A DNA stretch of 20,591 nt from Pseudomonadota bacterium. GTDB lineage: Bacteria > Pseudomonadota > Gammaproteobacteria > Burkholderiales > Burkholderiaceae_B. Positions 7,276 to 14,818 of this stretch are shown piece after piece; within the stretch, counting starts at the first letter, position 1; each line of letters begins with the position of its first letter. Location of the stretch: positions 1 through 20,591 of the forward strand of contig JAEYZR010000189.1 of assembly GCA_023427945.1 (NCBI GenBank), given 5' to 3'. Both the position numbers and the translations under genes were made by a program. A model generated the notes under the pieces. That model searched no databases. It had not been told where the DNA came from and saw only the letters and a program-made list of their open reading frames with translations.

Positions 7276-9231
7276 ATGACCAAGTCCATTGCGCGTGATC
7301 GTTCTGTTCCCCAAGCCAGGCTGCATACCGCACTCGCCACGGTGTTCACCGTCTCGGTGCTGGCCTGCTCGCCAGCCCATGCGCAGGGCTTCGGGCGCGC
7401 GCAGGTTCATTCCGCTCAGGGCAGCACACTCAACGTCACACTGCCCATCACGCAACTGACCCAGGAGGATCAGCGCGCGCTCACGGTCAGGCTGGCACCC
7501 GACGCCGCCTGGTCGCAGGCAGGCCTGACGCCACCCGCACCGCTTGCCAACATGCGTGTACAGCTTGAGGCACCGCGATCGGGCGTGCCTGGGACAGGCT
7601 CGCAACGCATTGCTCGCATCACTTCCAGCGTGCCCGCCGACGCCAGCACCATCGATCTTCTGCTGATCATCGCGACTGCTTCGGGCGAGCGCCAGGTTCA
7701 GTTCAGCGTGCTTGCTCCGGCACCTGGTCTTGCGCGTCCTGCCAGGCCTACGCCTGCCGCGGTCATGTCCACCGATAGCGCCGCCTCGGCATCTCGCAAC
7801 GCCACCGAATCGCCCGCTGCGACACCCGCAGACATGCGGCCGCGCGGCACAGTCGTCGTGCGGCGAACTGACACGCTCAGCGGCGTATCCGAGCATTATC
7901 CAGTCGCAGGTGCCAACTATTATCAAATGCTGGTCGCGCTCTGGCAGGCCAACCCGGGTGCCTTCATCGAAAACAACATGAACCTCGTGCTCGAGGGCAA
8001 GCGCCTGACCATACCCAGCGCCGCTGCCGTACGCGCAGTCGACCCGGCGATGGCCCAGCGTCTGTACAACGAGCAACTCGATGCGCATGCGAAGTACCGC
8101 GCCCGCATCGGCGGCTCGGCCACCTCCGGCACGGCCGTAGCGGCTGGCTCGGGAGACTCCGGACGCGTCCAGAGCGGTGCCACTGTGGACCAGCCTGCTA
8201 CGGCTTCCGGGCAGGACAGATTGCGCTTGTCCGAGGCCGGAACCGGTGCTGGTGGTGTGGCAGGACAGGGCAGTGCCGCATCAGGAGTCGGAGCTGGCGT
8301 GACATCGGGGACGGGCTCAGGCGCCGGTTCAAGTGGCGAGGCCGGTGCGAGTGGTCAGGCCCCAGGATTCGCGACGGATCAACAGCGTTCTGATGCCTTG
8401 GCATTGAAGGACGCATCCGATCGCGTAAGCCAGGTTCAACGCAACGTGGATGATCTGCGTGCCGCCGGCAAGAACGGCGGCGCAGCAGGCGCGTCTGGTG
8501 CCAACGGGGCGGCCGGTGCCTCAGGCGCTAACGGTAGCGTGGGTACGAATGGCGAAGGTGCAACAGCATCCGGTGCCGGCACGGGTATTGGCAGCGGTGT
8601 GCCTGCCACGGGCGCGGGCCCATCGAGCGGCACGCCCGGCTCCGGCAATGCAGCCGGTGCTTCGGCCAGCCGTGCTGCAGGCGCCGATGCAGGCGCTGCC
8701 GGTGGCAACGCAAACGGTTCGAACGGAACGTCCACGTTGGCTGCAGCAGGTGCAGCAGGTGCAGCAGGCTCGTCCGGTACTGCAGCAGCGGCTGCCCCCG
8801 GCGTGTCAGGCGCACCGGGCGCCATAGCCGACCCGGCCGGCAACGCATCATCAGGTTCTTCTTCATCTGCCTCGGCCAACGGCACGGGCGACAACAACGG
8901 TTCTTTTATGTCTTCCTCTGGCCTGCCAGCATGGCTTACCGATAACCTGCTGATCATTCTGACGGCCGTTCTGGCGCTGATCGCCTTTGTGATTGCGTGG
9001 GTCGTCCGGCGTGCCTCTGCGCGACGCGAAGATCAGATCGACTCCGAACTTGCCGATGACGAACCCTCGGACCGCACCATCGACCCGGTCCTCATCGAAA
9101 AACGCCTGGCGGGCATCGATCTGGACCTGGATACCCCTCCGACCGATGGCACATCCAGCCAGGGTGACGCGCCCGATCCCGGTGACCCCTACAAAGATGT
9201 GGACGATCCCAAGAAAAACCGCCGGACCTGA
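7276..9231 (+). CDS. fimV: FimV/HubP-like LysM membrane protein with Gly/Ala/Ser-rich linker
   Basis: The 651-residue product has a signal peptide ending near CSPAHAQ. Next comes a FimV N-terminal-type beta domain starting FGRAQVHSAQGSTLNVTLPI. A LysM-like region lies at about residues 189-249, running from RGTVVVRRTDTLSGVSEHYP to LVLEGKRLTIPS. About 290 residues of Gly/Ala/Ser-rich low complexity follow, including collagen-like G-X-X triplets. One transmembrane helix starts near Trp553 (LLIILTAVLALIAFVIAWVV), and a short acidic tail of about 70 residues ends the protein. FimV/HubP proteins bind peptidoglycan and organise cell poles and type IV pili, with TPR repeats in the cytoplasm. Here the tail is too short for the usual C-terminal repeats. 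The ATG at 7276 lacks a strong ribosome site. truA follows after 3 bases, so co-translation is likely. Family assignment is good; a polar role is inferred. Confidence 0.85.
   Translation: MTKSIARDRSVPQARLHTALATVFTVSVLACSPAHAQGFGRAQVHSAQGSTLNVTLPITQLTQEDQRALTVRLAPDAAWSQAGLTPPAPLANMRVQLEAPRSGVPGTGSQRIARITSSVPADASTIDLLLIIATASGERQVQFSVLAPAPGLARPARPTPAAVMSTDSAASASRNATESPAATPADMRPRGTVVVRRTDTLSGVSEHYPVAGANYYQMLVALWQANPGAFIENNMNLVLEGKRLTIPSAAAVRAVDPAMAQRLYNEQLDAHAKYRARIGGSATSGTAVAAGSGDSGRVQSGATVDQPATASGQDRLRLSEAGTGAGGVAGQGSAASGVGAGVTSGTGSGAGSSGEAGASGQAPGFATDQQRSDALALKDASDRVSQVQRNVDDLRAAGKNGGAAGASGANGAAGASGANGSVGTNGEGATASGAGTGIGSGVPATGAGPSSGTPGSGNAAGASASRAAGADAGAAGGNANGSNGTSTLAAAGAAGAAGSSGTAAAAAPGVSGAPGAIADPAGNASSGSSSSASANGTGDNNGSFMSSSGLPAWLTDNLLIILTAVLALIAFVIAWVVRRASARREDQIDSELADDEPSDRTIDPVLIEKRLAGIDLDLDTPPTDGTSSQGDAPDPGDPYKDVDDPKKNRRT
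8743..8769 (+). repeat. Tandem 9-bp repeat within the fimV-like linker
   Basis: GCAGCAGGT occurs three times in a row (8743-8751, 8752-8760, 8761-8769, the last ending in C), coding for Ala-Ala-Gly units in the low-complexity linker. Because the unit is a multiple of three, copy-number change would alter linker length without a frameshift. Confidence 0.8.
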
Positions 9232-9234
9232 AGC

Positions 9235-10035
9235 ATGCCGCGCATAGCGCTGGGGCTGTCATATGACGGCTCGGCATGGCAGGGATGGCAGACCCAGCCT
9301 CACGGCCAGACCGTGCAGGACACGCTTGAGGCGGCCCTGGCGCGCTTTGCACAGCACGCCGTACCCACGATCTGCGCAGGCCGCACCGACACAGGCGTGC
9401 ACGCCACTAATCAGGTGATCCACCTGGACACCGAACTCCATCGTCGTGAGGAGTCATGGGTGCGCGGCGTCAATACCTTTCTGCCGCCCACGATTTCGGT
9501 GCTGTGGGCACAACAAGTGCCCGAGACATTCCACGCGCGGTTTTCGGCCGCCTCCCGCACCTACACTTACCTCCTCTGGCGAGGTCGGGTCAGGCCGGCC
9601 ATGTGGGCGGGACGGGCCGGCTGGACCCGTCATGCGCTGGACATCTCTGCCATGCAAGCAGGTGCCGCGCATTTCCTGGGCACACACGATTTCAGCGCCT
9701 TCAGATCCTCGCAGTGTCAGGCGCCCAGCCCTGTACGCACGCTCACACGGCTTGCGATAGAGGAGCAGGGCGCGTTTGTCGTATTCACCTTGCAAGCGAA
9801 CGCCTTTTTGCACCACATGGTCCGCAACATCATGGGGGCGTTGCTGCAGATCGGGCAGGCGCGTCAGGAAAGCGACTGGATCATGCACCTGCTCGCCCAG
9901 CGCGACCGCCGGCTTTCTGCGCCCACCTTCATGCCCGATGGGTTGTACTTGAGCGACGTCGAGTATTTATCTGACTTCGAACTTACAGAAATGCGCCGCG
10001 CACCTGATCTTTTGGGACCTTTTCGCAAAAACTAG
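9235..10035 (+). CDS. truA: tRNA pseudouridine(38-40) synthase
   Basis: TruA converts uridines 38-40 of the anticodon arm of many tRNAs to pseudouridine. The 266-residue product has the N-terminal motif LGLSYDGSAWQGWQ, the catalytic Asp52 in CAGRTDTGVHATNQV, the RYY-type segment (here SRTYTYLLW), GTHDFSAFRSSQC, and the C-terminal NAFLHHMVRNIMGALLQIG. These are all standard, and the length is normal. ATG at 9235 starts 3 bases after the stop of the fimV-like gene; no strong ribosome site of its own is visible, consistent with translational coupling. Its TAG stop (10033-10035) lies inside a CTAG-containing dyad upstream of dctP. Confidence 0.97.
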   Translation: MPRIALGLSYDGSAWQGWQTQPHGQTVQDTLEAALARFAQHAVPTICAGRTDTGVHATNQVIHLDTELHRREESWVRGVNTFLPPTISVLWAQQVPETFHARFSAASRTYTYLLWRGRVRPAMWAGRAGWTRHALDISAMQAGAAHFLGTHDFSAFRSSQCQAPSPVRTLTRLAIEEQGAFVVFTLQANAFLHHMVRNIMGALLQIGQARQESDWIMHLLAQRDRRLSAPTFMPDGLYLSDVEYLSDFELTEMRRAPDLLGPFRKN

Positions 10036-10051
10036 GGTAATCCCGCTAGTT
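10030..10051 (+). promoter_or_regulatory. CTAG-type dyad, candidate operator upstream of dctP
   Basis: AACTAG (10030-10035) and CTAGTT (10046-10051) are perfect inverted arms with a 10-base core GGTAATCCCG. Eight of eleven half-site positions are symmetric. The left arm includes the truA stop codon. The site lies 125 bases before the dctP start. It is shaped like ACTAGGG-N-CCCTAGT dyads that I recall upstream of transporter genes in Burkholderiales; that recollection is unverified. I saw no convincing -35/-10 pair next to it. Confidence 0.5.
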
Positions 10052-10176
10052 GCGAACCTTTCGCTACTAATACCATTGCGACCTGAAAAACGACTGACTA
10101 CGCGGTGTCCGTAGCAGCACCCAGCCGACCCGGCGACCCCACCAAAAACGATTACCCATCGTCCAGGAGACTATGC

Positions 10177-11271
10177 ATGCAACGCCGTTCCTTTCTGAAG
10201 ACCGCAACCTTGGGGGCGGCTGCGGGTAGCGCCACGATCGCAGCCCCCGCACTTGCTCAAGAATCTCCCACCATCAACTGGCGACTCGCTTCCAGTTTTC
10301 CCCGCAGTGCTGACGCCATCTATTCGGGCGGTGAAAACGCCGCACGTTACGTGTCTGAAGCAACGGGTGGCAAGTTCAACATTCGTGTCTTCCCGGCGGG
10401 TGAAATTGTCCCGGCATTGCAAGTCCTGGACGGTGTTCAGAACGGCACCATCGAATGCGGGCACACCGCGTCCTATTACTACTACGGCAAAGACCCCATA
10501 CTCAGCTTTGATGCCGCGGTTCCCTTCGGCCTGAACACCCGCCAGATGAACGCCTGGATGCGTCACGGCGACGGCATGAAGCTCATGCGCGAGGCCTTTG
10601 CCAAGTACAACATCGTCAACTACCCCTGCGGATATACCGGTACGCAGATGGGCGGCTGGTTCCGCAACGAAATCAAATCGGTTGCTGACCTGAAAGGCCT
10701 GAAGTTCCGCGTCAGCGCGTTCGCCGGGGCGGTGCTCTCTCGCCTGGGCGTGGTTCCGCAGCAGATCGCGGGGGGAGACATTTACCCCGCGCTGGAGAAA
10801 GGCACCATCGACGGCGCGGAGTGGATCGGCCCCTACGACGATGAAAAACTGGGTTTCCACAAGGTTGCCCGCAACTACTACTTCCCCGGCTGGTGGGAAG
10901 GCACCCTGCAGGTCTCTCTCTATGTGAACCAGCAGGCGCACGAGAAGCTGCCCAAACACTACCAGGCCATTCTGGCCCAAGCCACAGCAGCGGCGACCAA
11001 CGACATGATCGCCAAGTACGATGCGGAAAACCCGGTCGCACTGCGCCGCCTCGTGTCAGAAGGGGCTGTGCTGAAGGCGTTCCCCAAGGACGTGCTCGAC
11101 GCCTGCTATGCAGAGTCCGTCAAGTTGTATGAGGAACTCAGTGCCAAGGACCCCGCTTTCAAAAAGGTATACGAGAACATGGTGGCATTCCGCGATAAGG
11201 AATTGCCCTGGTTCCGTGTGGCAGAGGGTGGTTACGACAGCTACATGGGCACGATCGGCCGTAATAAATAG
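10177..11271 (+). CDS. dctP: TRAP transporter periplasmic substrate-binding protein, TakP-like
   Basis: The 364-residue product is the periplasmic binding component of a TRAP transporter. It starts MQRRSFLKTATLG, a twin-arginine-type signal (RRSFLK), with likely cleavage after APALA (residue 27). The mature part closely resembles Rhodobacter TakP as I remember it: INWRLASSFPRSADAIYSG, GTIECGHTASYYYYGKDP, TQMGGWFRNEIKSVADLKGLKFRV, and GVVPQQIAGGDIYPALEKGT followed by EWIGPYDDEKLGF. TakP binds pyruvate and other 2-oxo monocarboxylates, so a 2-oxo acid is the best substrate guess, though lactate or related acids remain possible. The ATG at 10177 has a good AGGAGA ribosome site (10165-10170). The dctQ and dctM genes follow, so the system is complete. 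Confidence 0.95.
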   Translation: MQRRSFLKTATLGAAAGSATIAAPALAQESPTINWRLASSFPRSADAIYSGGENAARYVSEATGGKFNIRVFPAGEIVPALQVLDGVQNGTIECGHTASYYYYGKDPILSFDAAVPFGLNTRQMNAWMRHGDGMKLMREAFAKYNIVNYPCGYTGTQMGGWFRNEIKSVADLKGLKFRVSAFAGAVLSRLGVVPQQIAGGDIYPALEKGTIDGAEWIGPYDDEKLGFHKVARNYYFPGWWEGTLQVSLYVNQQAHEKLPKHYQAILAQATAAATNDMIAKYDAENPVALRRLVSEGAVLKAFPKDVLDACYAESVKLYEELSAKDPAFKKVYENMVAFRDKELPWFRVAEGGYDSYMGTIGRNK

Positions 11272-11461
11272 TTGGACCAGCGCGCTTGTTCGACATGTCG
11301 CAAGATACAATTTCTGGTTATCCAAAGTGCTCGATGCGCCAAAAGTGCGTTGCGCGACCGCAGATTGATCTTGCCCACTGCAGCCTCCGGCCACCCCGGA
11401 CCAGCCGACAGTGCGTCGTCCAGGTGCATTTCTCCGCGCCTTTTTTCAGACCAATCCCAAT

Positions 11462-12157
11462 ATGAATGGACTCCTCACCTTATCGCGTGTCATAGACGCG
11501 ATCAACGTGCGTGTAGGCCGCAGCGTGATGTGGCTGACCCTCGTGGTCGTGTTCGTCAGTGCCGGCAACGCAGTCGTTCGCAAAGTCTTTCACGTCAGTT
11601 CCAACGCCTGGCTCGAATTGCAGTGGTACATGTTTGGTGCCATGTTCCTGCTGACCGCCGGCTACACACTGTTGCGCAACGACCACGTTCGCGTGGACGT
11701 GCTGGCCTCGCGCTTGTCGCGTCGCAAACAGATCTACATTGAAATCTTCGGTGTGATCTTCTTCCTGATGCCGGCATGCATCCTGATCATGGTGCTCTCC
11801 TGGCCCATGTTCATGGACTCGTTCATCAGCAACGAGCAATCGTCCAATTCGGGTGGCCTGCTGCGTTGGCCCGTCAAATTGCTCATCCCCATCGGCTTCG
11901 CCTTGCTCGTGGCGGCAGGCGTGTCCCATCTCATCAAATGTATTGGGTTCCTGAAAGGAGCATGTCCCGATCCCATGCAGCGCGAAGGCGCCAATGCCGA
12001 AGCCGAACTGGCCGAGGAGATCGCTCGTGAGGCCCGTGAACGCGAAGACGCCAACCTCGCTGCCATTGCCGCCGAAAAAGCGGCGGAAATGGAAGACGAA
12101 CAGAAGCACCGCGAAGCAGCCGCACATGGCTCCCAACAACCGCCAGTGGATCGTTGA
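11462..12157 (+). CDS. dctQ: TRAP transporter small membrane subunit
   Basis: The 231-residue product has the four hydrophobic helices of DctQ proteins, beginning VGRSVMWLTLVVVFVSAGNAVVRKVF, and the typical WLELQWYMFGAMFLLTAGYTLLRNDHVRVDV segment, which joins the second helix to a cytoplasmic loop. After the last helix (LLIPIGFALLVAAGVSHLI) there is an unusual tail of about 65 residues rich in Ala, Glu, Arg and Lys, probably helical or coiled coil and cytoplasmic. ATG at 11462 gives the usual N-terminus; the region before it is pyrimidine-rich with no ribosome site. The 190-base gap after dctP contains a 10-bp palindrome CGACATGTCG (11291-11300) but no clear promoter. The stop lies 2 bases before the dctM start, so these two are coupled. 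Confidence 0.92.
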   Translation: MNGLLTLSRVIDAINVRVGRSVMWLTLVVVFVSAGNAVVRKVFHVSSNAWLELQWYMFGAMFLLTAGYTLLRNDHVRVDVLASRLSRRKQIYIEIFGVIFFLMPACILIMVLSWPMFMDSFISNEQSSNSGGLLRWPVKLLIPIGFALLVAAGVSHLIKCIGFLKGACPDPMQREGANAEAELAEEIAREAREREDANLAAIAAEKAAEMEDEQKHREAAAHGSQQPPVDR

Positions 12158-12159
12158 TC

Positions 12160-13830
12160 ATGGAATTTTTTATCGCCAACATGGCGCCGATCATGTTTGC
12201 CACGCTGGTCATGTTTTTGTTGCTGGGCTTTCCAGTGGCTTTTGCATTGGCCGCCAACGGCATTCTGTACGGATTGATCGGTGTCGAACTCGGCCTGCTT
12301 AACGTAGCGCTGTTCCAGGCCCTGCCTCAACGTGTTTTTGGCATCATCTCCAACGACACACTGCTTGCAGTGCCATTTTTTACCTTGATGGGACTGGTAC
12401 TCGAACGATCCGGCATGGCCGAAGATCTTCTGGAGACCATCGGCCAACTGTTCGGCCCCTTGCGTGGCGGGCTGGCCATCGCTGTCGTGTTCGTGGGTGC
12501 CATGCTGGCAGCCACGACCGGCGTGGTATCCGCCTCGGTCATCTCGATGGGCCTGATCTCGCTGCCCATCATGTTGCGCTACGGCTATGACAGAAGGCTG
12601 GCGTCCGGGGTGATCGCGGCCTCTGGCACCTTGTCCCAGATCATCCCGCCATCGCTGGTGCTGATCATTCTGGCCGACCAACTCGGCCGTTCGATTGGCG
12701 ACATGTACCGCGGTGCCATCCTGCCAGGCTTCATCCTGGCCGGCCTGTACATCGTCTACATCGTCATCGTTTCGTTGCTCAAGCCTTCAGCCGCTCCCGC
12801 AATGCCGGAAGAAGCGCGCGCCTTCCGCGAGCCCAACGGCTCACGGGGTGGGCGATCGCTGCTCGTCGTCATGCTCATCTCGGTGGTCTCGGCCTACTTC
12901 ATGGCGCAATACCTGGAAGCCGATACCGCGCCTGTAGACGAGCGCATCGTGGTGACCCTGCTGATCTGGGGCCTGACCGCATTCGTCATCGCTGGCGCCA
13001 ACAAGATGCTGCGCCTGGGCCTGCTCTCGGCGCTTGCCGAACGCGTGATCTTTGTCATGATCCCGCCCCTGGCACTCATCTTCCTGGTGCTGGGGACGAT
13101 CTTCATTGGCGTCGCCACGCCGACCGAAGGCGGAGCAATGGGCGCAGTCGGCGCCATCCTGATGGCCCTGGTGCGCGGCCGCCTCACCCTGGAGCTGCTC
13201 AAGCAGGCAATGGACACCACAACCAAGCTCTCCTGCTTCGTGGTCTTCATCCTGGTCGGTTCCACCGTGTTCGGCCTGACTTTCCGCGGTGTGAATGGCG
13301 ACCTGTGGGTCGAACACCTGCTGGTCGGCCTGCCGGGAGGCGAATGGGGCTTCCTTATCGTGGTCAGCGTGCTCGTGTTTGTACTGGCCTTCTTCCTGGA
13401 CTTCTTCGAGCTGGCATTCATCATCGTGCCACTGCTGGGTCCTGTGGCCGACAAGATGGGCATCGATCTGATCTGGTTTGGCGTGCTGCTGGCCGTCAAC
13501 ATGCAGACCTCCTTCATGCACCCGCCGTTCGGTTTTGCCTTGTTCTACCTGCGCTCGGTCGCACCCAAGGAGGACTACAAGGACAAAATCACCGGCCAAC
13601 GCATTGCCAAGGTCACGACCGGACAGATCTACTGGGGGTCGGTGCCGTTCATCTTCATTCAGTTGCTGATGGTGGCTGCAGTGATGATGTTCCCTGGTCT
13701 GGTGATGCACTACAAGGGCACTGGGGAGGTCGTGGATCCTAGTTCAGTGACAATTGATGTGGGCACCAGTTATGGGACGAACATCTACAGTAATGATGCC
13801 GATTCCGATCCTGGGGCCGCGTTCAAGTAG
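12160..13830 (+). CDS. dctM: TRAP transporter large membrane subunit
   Basis: The 556-residue product is the DctM transport channel, with many hydrophobic helices. Recognisable segments are MFLLLGFPVAFALAANGILYG, FFTLMGLVLERSGMAEDLLE, GVVSASVISMGLISLPIMLRYGYD, ASGTLSQIIPPSLVLIILAD and, late, ATPTEGGAMGAVGAI and MQTSFMHPPFGFALFYLRS. It is longer than the shortest DctM proteins (about 430 residues) because of a central insertion near residues 210-290 with a hydrophilic loop plus extra helices, as in the larger subfamily that partners with TakP-like proteins. ATG 12160 follows the dctQ stop by 2 bases; an in-frame TTG at 12154 is a less likely start. A strong terminator follows. Confidence 0.95.
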   Translation: MEFFIANMAPIMFATLVMFLLLGFPVAFALAANGILYGLIGVELGLLNVALFQALPQRVFGIISNDTLLAVPFFTLMGLVLERSGMAEDLLETIGQLFGPLRGGLAIAVVFVGAMLAATTGVVSASVISMGLISLPIMLRYGYDRRLASGVIAASGTLSQIIPPSLVLIILADQLGRSIGDMYRGAILPGFILAGLYIVYIVIVSLLKPSAAPAMPEEARAFREPNGSRGGRSLLVVMLISVVSAYFMAQYLEADTAPVDERIVVTLLIWGLTAFVIAGANKMLRLGLLSALAERVIFVMIPPLALIFLVLGTIFIGVATPTEGGAMGAVGAILMALVRGRLTLELLKQAMDTTTKLSCFVVFILVGSTVFGLTFRGVNGDLWVEHLLVGLPGGEWGFLIVVSVLVFVLAFFLDFFELAFIIVPLLGPVADKMGIDLIWFGVLLAVNMQTSFMHPPFGFALFYLRSVAPKEDYKDKITGQRIAKVTTGQIYWGSVPFIFIQLLMVAAVMMFPGLVMHYKGTGEVVDPSSVTIDVGTSYGTNIYSNDADSDPGAAFK

Positions 13831-13891
13831 CAGGGCAGGGCGCCGGAAAGCTTGATATCGAGGCGCCCCGTCCAGCACGAAAGACGTTTCG

Positions 13892-13929
13892 AAGGCCGTG
13901 CGCAGAGCCTCTGCACACGGCCTTTTTTA
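13892..13929 (+). terminator. Intrinsic terminator after dctM
   Basis: AAGGCCGTGCGCAGA (13892-13906) pairs with TCTGCACACGGCCTT (13910-13924) with one mismatch and a 3-base loop, followed by a run of six T (13923-13928). The position, 62 bases after the dctM stop, and the T-tract orientation fit termination of the dctPQM transcript. Confidence 0.92.
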
Positions 13930-14050
13930 TGAACGATACCCGGCTGCCATGGTATCGACTGAAACATCTGGCCCAATGGATACGCCTCGTCTGACTCGAG
14001 AAAACCAACTGGATAGGCGGCCCTTGACGTGTTACAGACGCCGGTAGTTG

Positions 14051-14087
14051 GCAATCACGTCGTGATTGCGCTTTAATCACGTCATGA
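14051..14087 (+). promoter_or_regulatory. Perfect palindrome plus partial copy at the trpF start, candidate operator pair
   Basis: GCAATCACGTCGTGATTGC (14051-14069) is a perfect 19-bp palindrome with a single central base. Its core AATCACGTCGTGA recurs as AATCACGTCATGA at 14075-14087, shifted by 22 bp, about two helical turns, and this second copy contains the trpF ATG. A possible -35 box TTGACG lies at 14024-14029 but the matching -10 is poor. The arrangement suggests binding of a dimeric regulator over the trpF start. No regulator is identifiable from the window. Confidence 0.55.
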
Positions 14088-14734
14088 GAACTCGAATCAA
14101 GATTTGCGGACTTACGCAAGAGACCGACATCGTCGCGGCAGTCGACGCTGGCGCCGATGCACTGGGTTTCGTGTTCTATCCAAAAAGCAAACGTTGTCTG
14201 ACTGCTGAACACGCGCGGCAACTGCGATCGATCGTCCCGGCCTACGTCAGTGTGGTTGCCTTGTTCGTCAATCCGGACAGTGAAGACGTGCGTGCGGTAC
14301 AGGACGCTGTTCAGCCAGATCTACTGCAATTTCATGGCGACGAGTCCGTTGCGCAATGTCAGCAGTACGGGCAGAGATACGTCAAAGCCTTCAGGGTAGG
14401 CGCGCCTGGGCTCTCGACTGCGCAGGAGGTGCGCGACAGCTGTGCGGCCTACGATGATGCCGCCGGTTGGCTTTTCGATAGCTATACCCCGCAGTATGGT
14501 GGCAGTGGAGAGACGTTTGATCGCGGATTGCTGCACCTCGTGCAGGACACCGAGCACGCCCGGCCCATTATTCTTTCAGGCGGTCTACGATCAGAGACGG
14601 TGGGCGATGCCATCCATCAGGTGCGGCCATGGGCGGTTGATGTCAGCAGTGGTGTCGAGACAGCACCGGGCGTCAAGGATACGCGTGCCATATTGGCTTT
14701 CGTGCATGCCGTGAATAAAGCCGACAGGAGTTAA
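14084..14734 (+). CDS. trpF: Phosphoribosylanthranilate isomerase
   Basis: TrpF converts N-(5-phosphoribosyl)anthranilate to the carboxyphenylamino-deoxyribulose phosphate in tryptophan synthesis. The 216-residue product has catalytic-type Cys8 in IKICGLTQETD, the barrel segment GADALGFVFYPKSKR, the catalytic-type Asp132 in LFDSYTPQYGGSGETFD, and the phosphate-binding ILSGGL and AVDVSSGVE near the end. Length is normal. ATG 14084 gives the typical short N-terminus; there is no ribosome site before it, and the region is occupied by a palindromic sequence instead. In related genomes, as I recall, trpF is followed by trpB and trpA. Here it is followed by 84 bases and a convergent Hint-domain gene, so it is either last in its transcript or displaced from trpBA. 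Confidence 0.96.
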   Translation: MRTRIKICGLTQETDIVAAVDAGADALGFVFYPKSKRCLTAEHARQLRSIVPAYVSVVALFVNPDSEDVRAVQDAVQPDLLQFHGDESVAQCQQYGQRYVKAFRVGAPGLSTAQEVRDSCAAYDDAAGWLFDSYTPQYGGSGETFDRGLLHLVQDTEHARPIILSGGLRSETVGDAIHQVRPWAVDVSSGVETAPGVKDTRAILAFVHAVNKADRS

Positions 14735-14818
14735 TAGCGTTGTCTGCGGTTGGGCGCAGGTGGTGCCAGCGTGCACTGCGGCACCGCCAGGCGCTGGCGA
14801 GCGGGCGCCTGGGTCGAA

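Noticed and set aside
4881..7280. Similar sequence before leuB and the fimV-like start (CGGAAT ... CTCTCATGAC)
   Set aside because: Only about ten bases match exactly around a start codon; too short to infer shared regulation.
8436..8957. Pro/Ala-rich minus-strand frame opposite the fimV-like linker
   Set aside because: It is the complement of the Gly/Ala/Ser repeats; the apparent repeat protein is a by-product of the sense low complexity.
13480..14050. CRISPR-like or phage elements anywhere in the window
   Set aside because: No regularly spaced direct repeats, integrase, transposase or phage structural genes were found on either strand.
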